A stretch of DNA of 64,000 nucleotides. Source: Albugo candida (taxonomy: Eukaryota > Oomycota > Peronosporomycetes > Albuginales). Position 1 is the stretch's first letter; each line of letters begins with the position of its first letter. The notes under the pieces were generated by a model that saw only the letters and a list, made by a program, of their open reading frames with translations, had not been told where the DNA came from and did no database searches. The DNA is taken from NCBI GenBank assembly GCA_040437565.1, contig JBDOQK010000029.1:62001-126000 (forward strand). Reading direction: 5' to 3'. The position numbers and the translations under genes were made by a program. Shown here piece after piece: positions 21,297-32,514 of the stretch.

Positions 21297-23045
21297 TCAA
21301 TCTAACTCGGCAGCTGGTAGTGCGTTGCTTGAGGCATTGCCAGTCACCGATTGCGTTACTTCTGTCTTAGCTTTCAGCTCTTCCAATTTATTTTCGATCT
21401 CGGTCAAAAAGGTGTCATCTTCATCAATGGCATCATTCGCGGCTTCCGCAATCTGATCCAGTTGTTTCTTGTCAGCTAATCGAGCTTCGTCTGTGTGAAT
21501 CTCTAGTATCTTCTTTTCCTCGCCATTCATGCTCGCTTTGACCGTAAGCACACCTTTACTGCTCACTTGTACTTGGAGAATGATTTCTGTTTCTCCTTTC
21601 GGCAAAGGTGCGATGCCACTGACACACATTCGTGCCAAAAGCGTATTTTTCTCAGCAATTGCTCGTTCGCCTTCGTATATTTCGATCAGTACTTCAGTTT
21701 GGTTATCTTCCCATGTCGTGAATGTTTCAGTCATTTTTGCAGGCAAAATCGCATCACGATGTATAAGTGTGTGAACATTTCCATGCACCAATCCCACTGA
21801 AAGTGATAGAGGAACAGCATTGACGTTGACGTGTTGGTCTAAGGAATCAAGAGGAATCGCTTCATCCAATAGCTTTTCCAGGGTGGCTGCTTCGATCGTT
21901 GCTCCATTGGCAACTACTTCATCGGGCGAAAGATGGAAATGCATGTTCACGTCTTTAAAATAACTTTGAATTTTCTCTTGTATGAGAGGAATTCGACAAG
22001 AGCCACCAACCAGAATGATATGATCCACATTTTCTTTCTCAGTATCCGCGTTTACCAGCACTTTGTCAATTTCTTCGAAAATGAAACGCACATGCTTTTG
22101 AATTAGTTCTTCAAATCGTGGGCGCGATAACTTCATTGAAAAGTCCTGATCTTCTAAAAGAGAATCGACTTCGATCGAGACTTGATTTTGAGCTGATAAA
22201 GACCGCTTTGCTTGTTCACAAGCCAAGCTCAATCTAATCATCGCTTTACGATTCTTGTGAATATCCACCTTCGTCTTTCGCAAAAACGATTGAGCACAGT
22301 GATCCACAACAATCTTGGTAAGATCTTCTCCTCCTCGACCTTCATGACCACCGTCAGCAACAATCTCAAACAATCCCTTATCAACGCTCAATAAAGTGAT
22401 AGCTGTGGTAGCACCGCCAATATCAACCACCAGAATCAACTCTGCTTGGCATTGATTGGCTTTCTTGTAATTGTTGGGTTTCCAATCATCGAATCCATAC
22501 GCAATTGCCGCGGCAATTGGATCAGGAAGATATGACATGATATCAAGTTGAGCTTCCTTGGCTGCTTGTGTCAATAATTGCTGTTGTCGATCGGTGCAGT
22601 GGATTGAGGTAGTAAATACAGCTTTATCAATAGTAAGACCGGTGTAATCTTGTGCCAAAGTCTTGAGATTACGGAGCAAAAGAGTGACGAACTCAACTGC
22701 TGCGATTTTATACACTTCCCCGTTGCGTTTGGTTACTGCTACCGTTTGTGCTTCGTCTTTGCCATCTTTTTCGACTTTGAAGAACCATTCATTCACGTGT
22801 GGATTCTCAGCAATTTCTTCATACTTTTTACCGAGCAAGCGTCGCAAGTGGAAGACAATATTATCTGCATGCGTATGCAATTTATTCTGAGCAGTATCAC
22901 CGACAATGATTTCATCGTTTTCAAAGCAGATGTAAGCTGGTGTTGTGCGAAATCCCTGATCATTGGCGATGATAGTTACTTTTCCATTGTACCAGACCCC
23001 AACACATCCATGCGTTGTTCCAATATCGATTCCTAATGCGACCAT
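21297..23045 (-). CDS. Non-canonical Hsp70-family protein (Ssz1/HSPA14-like)
   Basis: About 582 residues from the preferred start [11 protein letters not shown]; an in-frame ATG nine codons upstream (23072) is possible. The nucleotide-binding domain shows [14 protein letters not shown] (about 4-17), a DPIAAAIAYG block and VDHIILVGGSCRIPLIQEKI, followed by a substrate-binding-like beta domain (AVPLSLSVGLVHGN) and a short helical tail. Classical Hsp70 motifs are altered: phosphate-2 DLGGGT is DIGGATTA, and the tail lacks EEVD, HDEL or a mitochondrial presequence. This combination fits the ribosome-associated Hsp70s (yeast Ssz1, human HSPA14), which act with a J-protein on nascent chains, but a substrate-binding beta domain this complete keeps other divergent Hsp70s possible. 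It is transcribed divergently from the JmjC gene. An N-terminal fragment at 23758-23883 is an assembly duplicate. Confidence 0.85.
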   Translation of the reverse strand: MVALGIDIGTTHGCVGVWYNGKVTIIANDQGFRTTPAYICFENDEIIVGDTAQNKLHTHADNIVFHLRRLLGKKYEEIAENPHVNEWFFKVEKDGKDEAQTVAVTKRNGEVYKIAAVEFVTLLLRNLKTLAQDYTGLTIDKAVFTTSIHCTDRQQQLLTQAAKEAQLDIMSYLPDPIAAAIAYGFDDWKPNNYKKANQCQAELILVVDIGGATTAITLLSVDKGLFEIVADGGHEGRGGEDLTKIVVDHCAQSFLRKTKVDIHKNRKAMIRLSLACEQAKRSLSAQNQVSIEVDSLLEDQDFSMKLSRPRFEELIQKHVRFIFEEIDKVLVNADTEKENVDHIILVGGSCRIPLIQEKIQSYFKDVNMHFHLSPDEVVANGATIEAATLEKLLDEAIPLDSLDQHVNVNAVPLSLSVGLVHGNVHTLIHRDAILPAKMTETFTTWEDNQTEVLIEIYEGERAIAEKNTLLARMCVSGIAPLPKGETEIILQVQVSSKGVLTVKASMNGEEKKILEIHTDEARLADKKQLDQIAEAANDAIDEDDTFLTEIENKLEELKAKTEVTQSVTGNASSNALPAAELD

Positions 23046-24495
23046 TTTATTTGACTCAAAATGGATGGACAATAATGCAATAGCTCATGCAGCTGTGTCC
23101 TTATTTCGGGTGGCGTACATTATTTGTGTCAGTATGACACGCCAAAAAAAGCGACAGCGGGATGCAGATGGTGGTGCTCAAGAAGCTTCAAGTAGCGGCA
23201 CAGACCGATCTACCTCGCTGTCGAAATATGCTCATTTGAAAGCAGACTCACTGTGGTCTCAGCTACTGGGTTTGATAGAACCGTTGGACTTTTTTTCGAC
23301 ATATTTTGAGAAGAAACCATTGCTGATCCGCGAGAGAGGACTGAAGCGCCAACTTTTCAGCAAAAATCTATTCACACGTGATTTCTTACTGGAAATTGTC
23401 GATCAATATAATCTTTCCCACGGCGCAGATTTCATTTTATGCAAGTACATCGATTTTAAACGGATCGATTACGAAGTGCCAACACGAAAAAGTGATGCAA
23501 AAATTTGCTCGGCCATGATGAAAGCGTGTTTTCGGGATTCATATAGCTGCCAATTCTACCAGCCACAGCGGTACTCCGATGATCTCCACCGTTTGTGTGC
23601 CTCATTCGAGAATACATTTGGGTGTTTGACGGGCTCAAGTGTATATTTGACTCCACCNNNNNNNNNNNNNNNNNNNNNNNNNNNNNNNNNNNNNNNNNNN
23701 NNNNNNNNNNNNNNNNNNNNNNNNNNNNNNNNNNNNNNNNNNNNNNNNNNNNNNNNNTTCAAAGCAGATGTAAGCTGGTGTTGTGCGAAATCCCTGATCA
23801 TTGGCGATGATAGTTACTTTTCCATTGTACCAGACCCCAACACATCCATGCGTTGTTCCAATATCGATTCCTAATGCGACCATTTTATTTGACTCAAAAT
23901 GGATGGACAATAATGCAATAGCTCATGCAGCTGTGTCCTTATTTCGGGTGGCGTACATTATTTGTGTCAGTATGACACGCCAAAAAAAGCGACAGCGGGA
24001 TGCAGATGGTGGTGCTCAAGAAGCTTCAAGTAGCGGCACAGACCGATCTACCTCGCTGTCGAAATATGCTCATTTGAAAGCAGACTCACTGTGGTCTCAG
24101 CTACTGGGTTTGATAGAACCGTTGGACTTTTTTTCGACATATTTTGAGAAGAAACCATTGCTGATCCGCGAGAGAGGACTGAAGCGCCAACTTTTCAGCA
24201 AAAATCTATTCACACGTGATTTCTTACTGGAAATTGTCGATCAATATAATCTTTCCCACGGCGCAGATTTCATTTTATGCAAGTACATCGATTTTAAACG
24301 GATCGATTACGAAGTGCCAACACGAAAAAGTGATGCAAAAATTTGCTCGGCCATGATGAAAGCGTGTTTTCGGGATTCATATAGCTGCCAATTCTACCAG
24401 CCACAGCGGTACTCCGATGATCTCCACCGTTTGTGTGCCTCATTCGAGAATACATTTGGGTGTTTGACGGGCTCAAGTGTATATTTGACTCCACC
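22920..24495. repeat. Gap-flanking duplicate: 22920-23657 repeated as 23758-24495 around a 100-N gap
   Basis: 738 bases left of the N gap (23658-23757) recur right of it with no difference I can see. The block holds the 5' end of the Hsp70 gene and exon 1 of the JmjC gene, so each appears twice. The intact Hsp70 uses the left copy; the intact JmjC gene uses the right copy. Confidence 0.93.
23046..23133. promoter_or_regulatory. Short bidirectional promoter region between Hsp70 and JmjC genes
   Basis: Only 88 bp separate the preferred Hsp70 start (minus strand) from the JmjC start (plus strand); the duplicate is at 23884-23971. Both promoters and 5' leaders must overlap one another or the opposite coding region. 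Confidence 0.5.
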
Positions 24496-25627
24496 CAAAG
24501 CGCAGGCTTTAGGACCCCATTACGATGACGTTGATGTTTTCATCCTTCAGGTCTGTGTGAAGCTCTTTAGGTTGTCAAATGATTATTGTAATCTTCTGTT
24601 CGGTTTTGTAGACAGAAGGGCGAAAAAATTGGAAATTGTATCATCCGACCTACATTCTTCCCGGAGAGCCGAGTCACGATTTGTTACCATCCGAAATTGG
24701 ACCTTTATGGATGGAATTCACTTTAGAGCAGGGCGATGTGGTAAGATAATATCTCACTTGACCTCGAGGAGAGATGACCTAAATAGCTTCAACGCGTAGT
24801 TGTATATGCCGCGAGGAGTGATACATCAAGCACAAACGGATAAGTCGGTATTTTCCACTCACGTGACAATCTCTGTATATCAACGTCAGTCATGGTCCAA
24901 TTTTATGGAGCTTGCAATGCCGCATCTCATTCGTCGCGCGTTTGCAAATAATGTTGAATTCCGACGAGGTCTTCCGCCTCAATATCTCAATTTCTTGGGA
25001 TCACAATTCCCCACCTCTACGCCATGTGTCAAAGATTTCTTTAGTACATTCAAAGATCTATTCTCCAAGTTGTCAGAGTGTTTGGAGATTCAAGATTTAC
25101 AGCATGCTGCAGACCTTGCAAGTCTGGATTACATAACTCATCGATTACCACCACCGGGCACGACCGAGTCTTCCCATGGAGCTGAGTTTTCGCTTGATGG
25201 AATGGTATTTCGTTTTCAAAATCGATCGTATATCCGTATTGTCATCTCCGATAGGGACGGAGATGATCATGTCTCAATCCTCAGTTCTACAGCGAATTGT
25301 AGACAGCATCATATGGGCGTTTGCTCATGTGACCCTGCTGATAATGAATCAGTGTCTGAAAATGCGAGTGAACCATGCGAAAGCCTGGCTTCGCTGGATC
25401 AAAGCGTATCAATGGATGAATCCAGCAATCGAGGCACACAGCCTGGATGCATTGGATTTCCAAAAGAACTTTCAGTTTATCTCATCAAACTTTATGACGC
25501 CTTCCCCCGATTTCTGAAGCTTGAGGACTTGTGTGATGCAGTATCGGATGAGATCAGTGTGCGCGGAATGCTGCTGCAGCTTTGGTCTAGTGAGCTATTG
25601 GAACTTCAGGAAGAAAAGGCTTGCTAG
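23972..25627 (+). CDS. JmjC-domain ribosomal oxygenase / demethylase (MINA/NO66, RIOX type)
   Basis: Three exons: 23972-24550, 24612-24740 and 24800-25627, with 61- and 59-bp introns, giving 511 residues. The joins are supported by restored family motifs: HYDDVDVFILQ | TEGRKNWKLYHPTYILP and LEQGDV | LYMPRGVIHQAQT. RIOX proteins are Fe(II)/2-oxoglutarate hydroxylases that modify a ribosomal-protein histidine (and reportedly histone lysines) in nucleus or nucleolus. Predicted iron ligands are His183, Asp185 and His245. N-terminal residues (RQKKRQRD) are basic, fitting nuclear import. The C-terminal half includes STHVTISVYQRQSWSNFMEL and a winged-helix-like end (RFLKLEDLCDAVSDEISVRG). The upstream in-frame ATGs lie within the divergent Hsp70 gene, so I start at MTRQ. 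A broken copy of exon 1 at 23134-23657 is an assembly duplicate. Confidence 0.92.
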
Positions 25628-25685
25628 CGAGTGTAAAAAGCAGTGAATCAATTCGATCACTCTCAAACAAAGATGCATTGTGAAT

Positions 25686-28600
25686 TTATCTGATGCAATC
25701 CATGACAATTTGACTGACTTCTGGTGATTGCGAACGAACAGCTATCTATAAAGAGCAAACAATCAGTGCGAATTGCATCAGGGCGATGGTCTATGTCACG
25801 TGCCTGAAGTATGATCTGATTAGTGGTACTGGTGTCAGCATTTAATGCCACGCGGCATTTCACCAATGCTTTCAGGTTCCCGACAAAGACGCCTGATAAT
25901 AGAATGACATGAGCATTGGCATCTGGACGAGGAATTGACGTGTTATCGCATGGTTGCATCCCCAGGTTTTCGATCACTGCAGCGACCGCTTCCACGAGAG
26001 TTTTATACTTGAGTCCGAAACTCCCTTTCACTTCAGCAGCATCTCCAAGTTGTTCCCAGGCTCCTCGGAAGTCGCTCACAGGCACCTTCGCCATGAAATC
26101 AGACGCAGCTACTTCCATATCTTCCAAAGGATACTCCTCATCGAATCCCTTTTGAACAACACACGTCATACTTTCCGCTTGAGAGAGAGAAGAAAAGTGC
26201 TTACATCATCTTCCGCCTCACCAGACGCAGTATTCACCTCGTGTACTTTGAATTTGAGCTACAAAATCGATTGGAAATCACACTTTACAGAATTGACATT
26301 TCGCATACCTCATTTGCGACCTGTACGGCAGGATAAGATCCATCACCAATGTATTCCAAGCACACATAGCAGCTTGCATTCTTTCCGTATCGAAGCTCTT
26401 TGACTGGTATTATTGAATGAATTTGCCAGATATCGTCACTGTCCAGGCTGAGATTGATGTGAATATTGCTAAGCAGTTGATCATCGACCGTGTTGGTGAC
26501 TTTATACTAAAGCTCAAATCATCAAACAGCATCGACAAAAGATAGCTCACTGACAAACCTGTAGTACAATATATCCTGGAAAGACATGCTTCACGCAGCT
26601 GACGACATACTCGGTTTCCGCTTCTGTTAGCTCGATAGGTTTGGACGATCGAAATAAGGCGCCGAGATCCGCAAATTGTGGGATCTAATGCAAAGAATGA
26701 GCGTCACATTGCATAGCCGTGTACGAGGATAGAGATGCGTACTTTGTATAGATCATTTGCAATATCTTCAGGCTGTTGTTGGATTGACGTGTCATTATCA
26801 GGTTCCTCTGCTACTTCTTCATCTGTGTTCGCGAATCGTACTACCTCGGGAGCTTCGACATGAGGAAGCGAATCAAACGTCAACGGCCCACTTGTTGGAC
26901 GAAGCTGATATTGTTCGAGGGCTAGATGAAGTGTTCCAACTTTGACTGGTAAATCCTCTACAAGTAACTCGTGCCCAGCCGGTCTGTTTTTCTCAATCAG
27001 AGAGAGATACATCGTCGCTCGGTCGCGTACTTCATCATCATCATCCAGCTTGCAACATTGGAGAAGTGAAGATATGCTTTGTGTCAGAGATTCCACCCGA
27101 ATGGCAAACTGAGATAGCGCTGATACAGCAGAAGCACGAACTGGCGCGTTCTCCAAAATGACACGATTGCGAATGAATCGAATGTATCGAGCCGGCGCGG
27201 ATGTTGTTGGCCCCTTTTGCCCAAGTACTCGCAGAATCTTGATGGATAATTGTGTGAATTCACAATCCTCGATGAATTCGCAGAGATGGAGTAAGCCGCT
27301 TTCCTTGCAGTCGGGTATTCGGTCGATCAAGAATAAAATGCTGTCTGTGATCGTCTTCTTGAACTCATAACCACCTTCTTCTCGCAAGAAATTTGCGAGG
27401 AAATTGAGCAGAACGCGATATTTTTGCGGATATTTAATGCACAAGTTTTTGATAGCTTCGACCACAACGATCTTGAATTCATCAGCTATATCACCCATAA
27501 AGGTGCTGATCTGCTTCATCAGACGATCCACGCTTGATTCCGCACCTAAAATGTCGGTCAGAGCGATGAATGCGTGGTCTGGAGAATAGGATGCAGTACC
27601 TGTCTTCAAAAGTGTCGTGATTGCCAGAGTCGCTATCGAGCGATTGGAGTCGGAGATCAAAGTTTCCAAATCATCATTGCAACGGGTAACAACCATCGGT
27701 TGTGTCAGGGCGACTTGGCTCAAAACGCGGGCAGCAGCAAAGCGTAGTGTTGGTTTCGGTGACCCCAGGAACATTTGTAACGAGGATATTGCCGGAGACA
27801 TATCACGTGCATCTACAGGTAAGACACAAATCGATCGAGCTGCTTCGAATGCAACCATCTATCAAATCTGTCTGTTAACGTCCTGCGATATTCTGGAAGC
27901 AGATACCAAATACCTACCGAGTCTTTATCTCGTAACATTTTCTCAAGATACTGATACAACGCTTGCGCATTCAAGCTCATTAAATCTTCGCGCAACAAAT
28001 TAGCTGTGTAGCGGATTAAGATGCACAGAGCCAGTGAGGAAGAAAGATTCGTCTTTTGGAGTTGAGCTATGAGCTGATTCAGTGTGTAAGTATTCAAATG
28101 TATAACGTGACTGATGTACGAGTACCTTGGAAACAGCCAATTTATCGTGGCGACGGATCTGGTATAATAAGCTGACACCATGATATTGTACCATTTTGTG
28201 AGGTGAATTGACGGCTTCCTTGACCTCATTCACCCATCGTCGAACAACCTCTGAATTATCTTGAATCAAATGCAGACCCGAAACAAGAGCCGAGCTGGCC
28301 ACAATTGCATTTCTGTCGACAATCGCCTGCAATTGCGTCCGATAAATCAAATATTCTTCAAAATGGTAGTAGGAGACCAGTGACCTGTTTTATGTATCTT
28401 TCAATCGCATTCAACATGGATCCCTAATGAGAGCATGAGATATAAGCAATACGACTTCAATTTAGATGCAAATGTACATCAATGATTCGACAAAGCACTC
28501 GCAAAGCATTTGCCCGGTATAGATCCACTTCGGAGCTCATATCCTTTGTTAGACTTTGAGTAACAATAATAACCTAAAACATCGATACAACAATTTTGAA

Positions 28601-29104
28601 AATCATTCCCCATAAGCTCCTGCCACGTGTACCTCGTCAGCCGCTGTAGCCTCTGCGACTTCTTTGATGAAGAGATACATCATTCGACGCAGGTGGGCAT
28701 CTTTGGACTGAAATAGCTTTGTCACACCAAAAAAAACATCGGTGGTCTCTTTGCTTGTGAACGGTTCCCCTTGTGTCAGAATATGCAAAAGTTTGATGAT
28801 GAGTTGACAGCACTTTTTTGGATGTTTTGTAACAGTTGTCGCGTCCGAGAATATCTTGGTTTCCTGGAGAACGGTAGCTTTATCGAGTCCCTGAAATGGA
28901 GACGCTAATGACATAGATTATCGGTATGATCTGGTCAGGATAAAGTCGTTGTATCCTCGTACCTCGATCATCTTCGTCATTTTTGAACTTTTCCTTCAGA
29001 TCCTGCATGACTGACGCAATGGAGATGGAGGTCTTAGATGTACCACTACTTGTGTGATCCAGACTCGACCCAAATGCATCCGATTCTGTGGCGATTTTCA
29101 TCAT
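25686..29104 (-). CDS. COPG: Coatomer subunit gamma (COPI coat)
   Basis: Multi-exon minus-strand gene. COPI gamma is a core coat subunit for Golgi-to-ER vesicles and binds ARF1 and cargo tails. Early exons (29104-28963, 28890-28633, 28573-28478, 28423-28385, from 28326) read [16 protein letters not shown], then [39 protein letters not shown] and [20 protein letters not shown]. The trunk at 27858-26704 has [19 protein letters not shown] and [17 protein letters not shown]-like HEAT repeats and [13 protein letters not shown]. The appendage near the 3' end shows [15 protein letters not shown] and ENLGMQPC. Two introns are special: 27546-27599 is 54 bp, in frame and stop-free, and 25746-25803 appears to be a GC-AG intron whose removal restores [18 protein letters not shown] and a stop at 25688-25686. 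The first Met could be MMKIATES (29104) or 16 codons upstream. Confidence 0.93.
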
Positions 29105-31081
29105 GGAGACTCTCGATGCTTGTGGTCGTCTTTTGTTTGATGTTTTACACAATTGGCTCGATTAGAGTATACACATTTTCTTTGGATATAGCCCGATTTG
29201 CGGTGGGAATACATTATTTATAGACGCATTTGAATGCGCTGTAATTTATCTTCTACTCCTTTTCGCCTTTAATCCGGTTGCACTACCTAACTTTCGTAGC
29301 AGTTGTAGAGTGAGCCATTTCGAAAATCTGGAACATAAAAGTGAGAAGAGGATAAGGCGATAGAAGTATATTTGATAAAGTGACTCGACCCGAAAATAGA
29401 GAAATTGAATGCCGCCGATTGCTGTGTATCCAGAGTAGAGTAATCACACGCAATCGCCAGTAATAAGAACTGAAATGAAAGCAAGGCAATAGAATCATTT
29501 TTGGGGATTGCAATTGNNNNNNNNNNNNNNNNNNNNNNNNNNNNNNNNNNNNNNNNNNNNNNNNNNNNNNNNNNNNNNNNNNNNNNNNNNNNNNNNNNNN
29601 NNNNNNNNNNNNNNNNTCTTTTGGAGTTGAGCTATGAGCTGATTCAGTGTGTAAGTATTCAAATGTATAACGTGACTGATGTACGAGTACCTTGGAAACA
29701 GCCAATTTATCGTGGCGACGGATCTGGTATAATAAGCTGACACCATGATATTGTACCATTTTGTGAGGTGAATTGACGGCTTCCTTGACCTCATTCACCC
29801 ATCGTCGAACAACCTCTGAATTATCTTGAATCAAATGCAGACCCGAAACAAGAGCCGAGCTGGCCACAATTGCATTTCTGTCGACAATCGCCTGCAATTG
29901 CGTCCGATAAATCAAATATTCTTCAAAATGGTAGTAGGAGACCAGTGACCTGTTTTATGTATCTTTCAATCGCATTCAACATGGATCCCTAATGAGAGCA
30001 TGAGATATAAGCAATACGACTTCAATTTAGATGCAAATGTACATCAATGATTCGACAAAGCACTCGCAAAGCATTTGCCCGGTATAGATCCACTTCGGAG
30101 CTCATATCCTTTGTTAGACTTTGAGTAACAATAATAACCTAAAACATCGATACAACAATTTTGAAAATCATTCCCCATAAGCTCCTGCCACGTGTACCTC
30201 GTCAGCCGCTGTAGCCTCTGCGACTTCTTTGATGAAGAGATACATCATTCGACGCAGGTGGGCATCTTTGGACTGAAATAGCTTTGTCACACCAAAAAAA
30301 ACATCGGTGGTCTCTTTGCTTGTGAACGGTTCCCCTTGTGTCAGAATATGCAAAAGTTTGATGATGAGTTGACAGCACTTTTTTGGATGTTTTGTAACAG
30401 TTGTCGCGTCCGAGAATATCTTGGTTTCCTGGAGAACGGTAGCTTTATCGAGTCCCTGAAATGGAGACGCTAATGACATAGATTATCGGTATGATCTGGT
30501 CAGGATAAAGTCGTTGTATCCTCGTACCTCGATCATCTTCGTCATTTTTGAACTTTTCCTTCAGATCCTGCATGACTGACGCAATGGAGATGGAGGTCTT
30601 AGATGTACCACTACTTGTGTGATCCAGACTCGACCCAAATGCATCCGATTCTGTGGCGATTTTCATCATGGAGACTCTCGATGCTTGTGGTCGTCTTTTG
30701 TTTGATGTTTTACACAATTGGCTCGATTAGAGTATACACATTTTCTTTGGATATAGCCCGATTTGCGGTGGGAATACATTATTTATAGACGCATTTGAAT
30801 GCGCTGTAATTTATCTTCTACTCCTTTTCGCCTTTAATCCGGTTGCACTACCTAACTTTCGTAGCAGTTGTAGAGTGAGCCATTTCGAAAATCTGGAACA
30901 TAAAAGTGAGAAGAGGATAAGGCGATAGAAGTATATTTGATAAAGTGACTCGACCCGAAAATAGAGAAATTGAATGCCGCCGATTGCTGTGTATCCAGAG
31001 TAGAGTAATCACACGCAATCGCCAGTAATAAGAACTGAAATGAAAGCAAGGCAATAGAATCATTTTTGGGGATTGCAATTG
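28052..31081. repeat. Gap-flanking duplicate: 28052-29516 repeated as 29617-31081 around a 100-N gap
   Basis: 1465 bases left of the gap (29517-29616) recur right of it without visible differences. The block contains the 5' exons of coatomer gamma and the 3' part of the EI24-like gene. COPG is whole using the left copy; the EI24-like gene is whole using the right copy. The COPG exons at 30168-30669 and the EI24 end at 29283-29516 are redundant. Confidence 0.93.
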
Positions 31082-31899
31082 GCGAACGTACCACCGGAAA
31101 CAATAAAGCAAACACTCCTTTGCTCACAAAATTGGGAACAAAAAAGGTCGCCAATGTGAAAGGGCTGCCAAAACCCGCAAAATACGCCCTTCAAATGCGT
31201 TTGTCAGTCCTATGAAAGTAAGAATGTCCTTTGTCAAAATCAAACCAGTTTTTCTCCAGATGCATCAACTTTCTCTCAAGTGTCCATCCAGCAAGTGACC
31301 ACTTGTACTCAAAGCAATACAACGCATACAGCCAACTGAGATGAATGAAACTCAGAGCTGGTCCGATGACTGGGATCAGATAAGACAATACTGTCTGCAG
31401 TAAAAAGAATCCCACAAGAATAGCTCGATACATCTCGTCTCTAGAAGATTTCTTTCAGCTGCCTCGAATAGAGTCAATTTGATAATATGCAACGAACCGA
31501 AGCATGTCGACGACCGGTGTGATGCGTGGTTTGCCGTGCATCTGGACGTATGCTAGTCATCAAATGGAAAGTGAGGTAAAATGTAAATGCCTCACGTTTG
31601 AATCAATAGTACCATCGTCTGCAATTTCTTGATACCAAATTGTATTAAGAATAAAGCTGATGCAGTATATTGGATACATCCAAAGGATCTATACATAGAT
31701 GTACTGGATCACCACACGTGATGAATGATTGTCGTAGTGGTAACAGAACCTGATACAAGAAGAATACAAAACCATCTATCCGGTCTCGAAATCCGCTTGC
31801 ATGTGTCGCTCTGCGAAAAAAATTGCATGACTTAGAAATATGCTTCTGCTTTGTAGCGTACGCACTCGTAAGCGAAGAAATGCTGCAAGAGCTCACCAA
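30852..31899 (-). CDS. EI24 / etoposide-induced protein 2.4-like membrane protein
   Basis: EI24 is a multi-pass ER membrane protein linked in other eukaryotes to autophagy and ER stress. Diagnostic sequence: QTVLSYLIPVIGPALSF, WLYALYCFEYKWSLAGWTLE and LMHLEKNW (31245-31433 region), then across a 57-bp intron (31189-31245) AYFAGFGSPFTLATFFVPNF and SKGVFALLFP. The join restores the NWxxFAGFGSP motif exactly. Upstream, minus-strand frames give WMYPIYCISFILNTIWYQEI (about 31600-31680) and GFVFFLYQVLLPLRQSF (about 31740-31800), which match earlier EI24 membrane segments, but I could not settle those joins or the start codon. Predicted membrane segments are hydrophobic throughout. The C-terminal exon after a GTACGT-like donor is tentative. 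Confidence 0.75.
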
Positions 31900-32250
31900 A
31901 CAAGTGAATGATTGGGATAACCGCTTGATCGAAGAAAAAAATGCTTCCGAGAAATATCAATCCATTCAAGATGAAGCACTAAAAGAATTGAATAAGAAAT
32001 TGTTCTCATACCGCGTTCGTATTTTGTGGCGAACAAAAGTAAATTACCTTTGCACTCGCCAAACAAAGAAACTTTGAATTGACATAAAATAGAATTATGC
32101 GGTGCAATGAAATCGCGTGCATAATGCCGTCGCAGTATTCACGAAATGCAGCGCTGCATGACTCGGAGATCCCCATTTAGATGCTTAAGTTGCAAGAAAC
32201 CTACGTTAAGTTCTGGCACGACACTACTCAATTTGTGAACAAACGCGCTG
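31880..32250 (+). CDS. Possible small coiled-coil gene, two exons
   Basis: From ATG 31880 the plus strand reads MLQELTKQVNDWDNRLIEEK and QSIQDEALKELNKKL, a strongly helical, acidic-basic pattern typical of real coding sequence. A later stretch after an ATTTAG acceptor (about 32180) reads MLKLQETYVKFWHDTTQFVN. Splice joins are unproven, and the region abuts the 5' side of the EI24-like gene on the other strand. I recognise no family. Confidence 0.3.
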
Positions 32251-32514
32251 CAATCGGCATCTCTGTCAATGCATGCATCGCACCGGTTCACATACCACAC
32301 ACGATCACTGCTCGGTGTCAGATAACACTCGAGAATTTTTCACTTTTCGTGGACAAAGCCGCTGGCACTAGACCTTCACATGTACATGCGATTGTTACTC
32401 GAAGGTATCCCACGATGTCACGTCCTTTATTCGGCTGTGTCGAGTACACGAATATTTCTTCCTCGTCCAGTCATTATTTTACAGCATTTCCATCTAGCCA
32501 ACTGAAAGTGGAAA

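Noticed and set aside
22963-23133. Longer N-terminus for the JmjC protein starting at 22963 or 23801
   Set aside because: That stretch is antisense to the start of the Hsp70 coding region and has no JmjC-family similarity.
25686-30717. Second coatomer gamma gene at 30168-30717
   Set aside because: It is only the 5' exons, identical to 28603-29152, again across an N gap.
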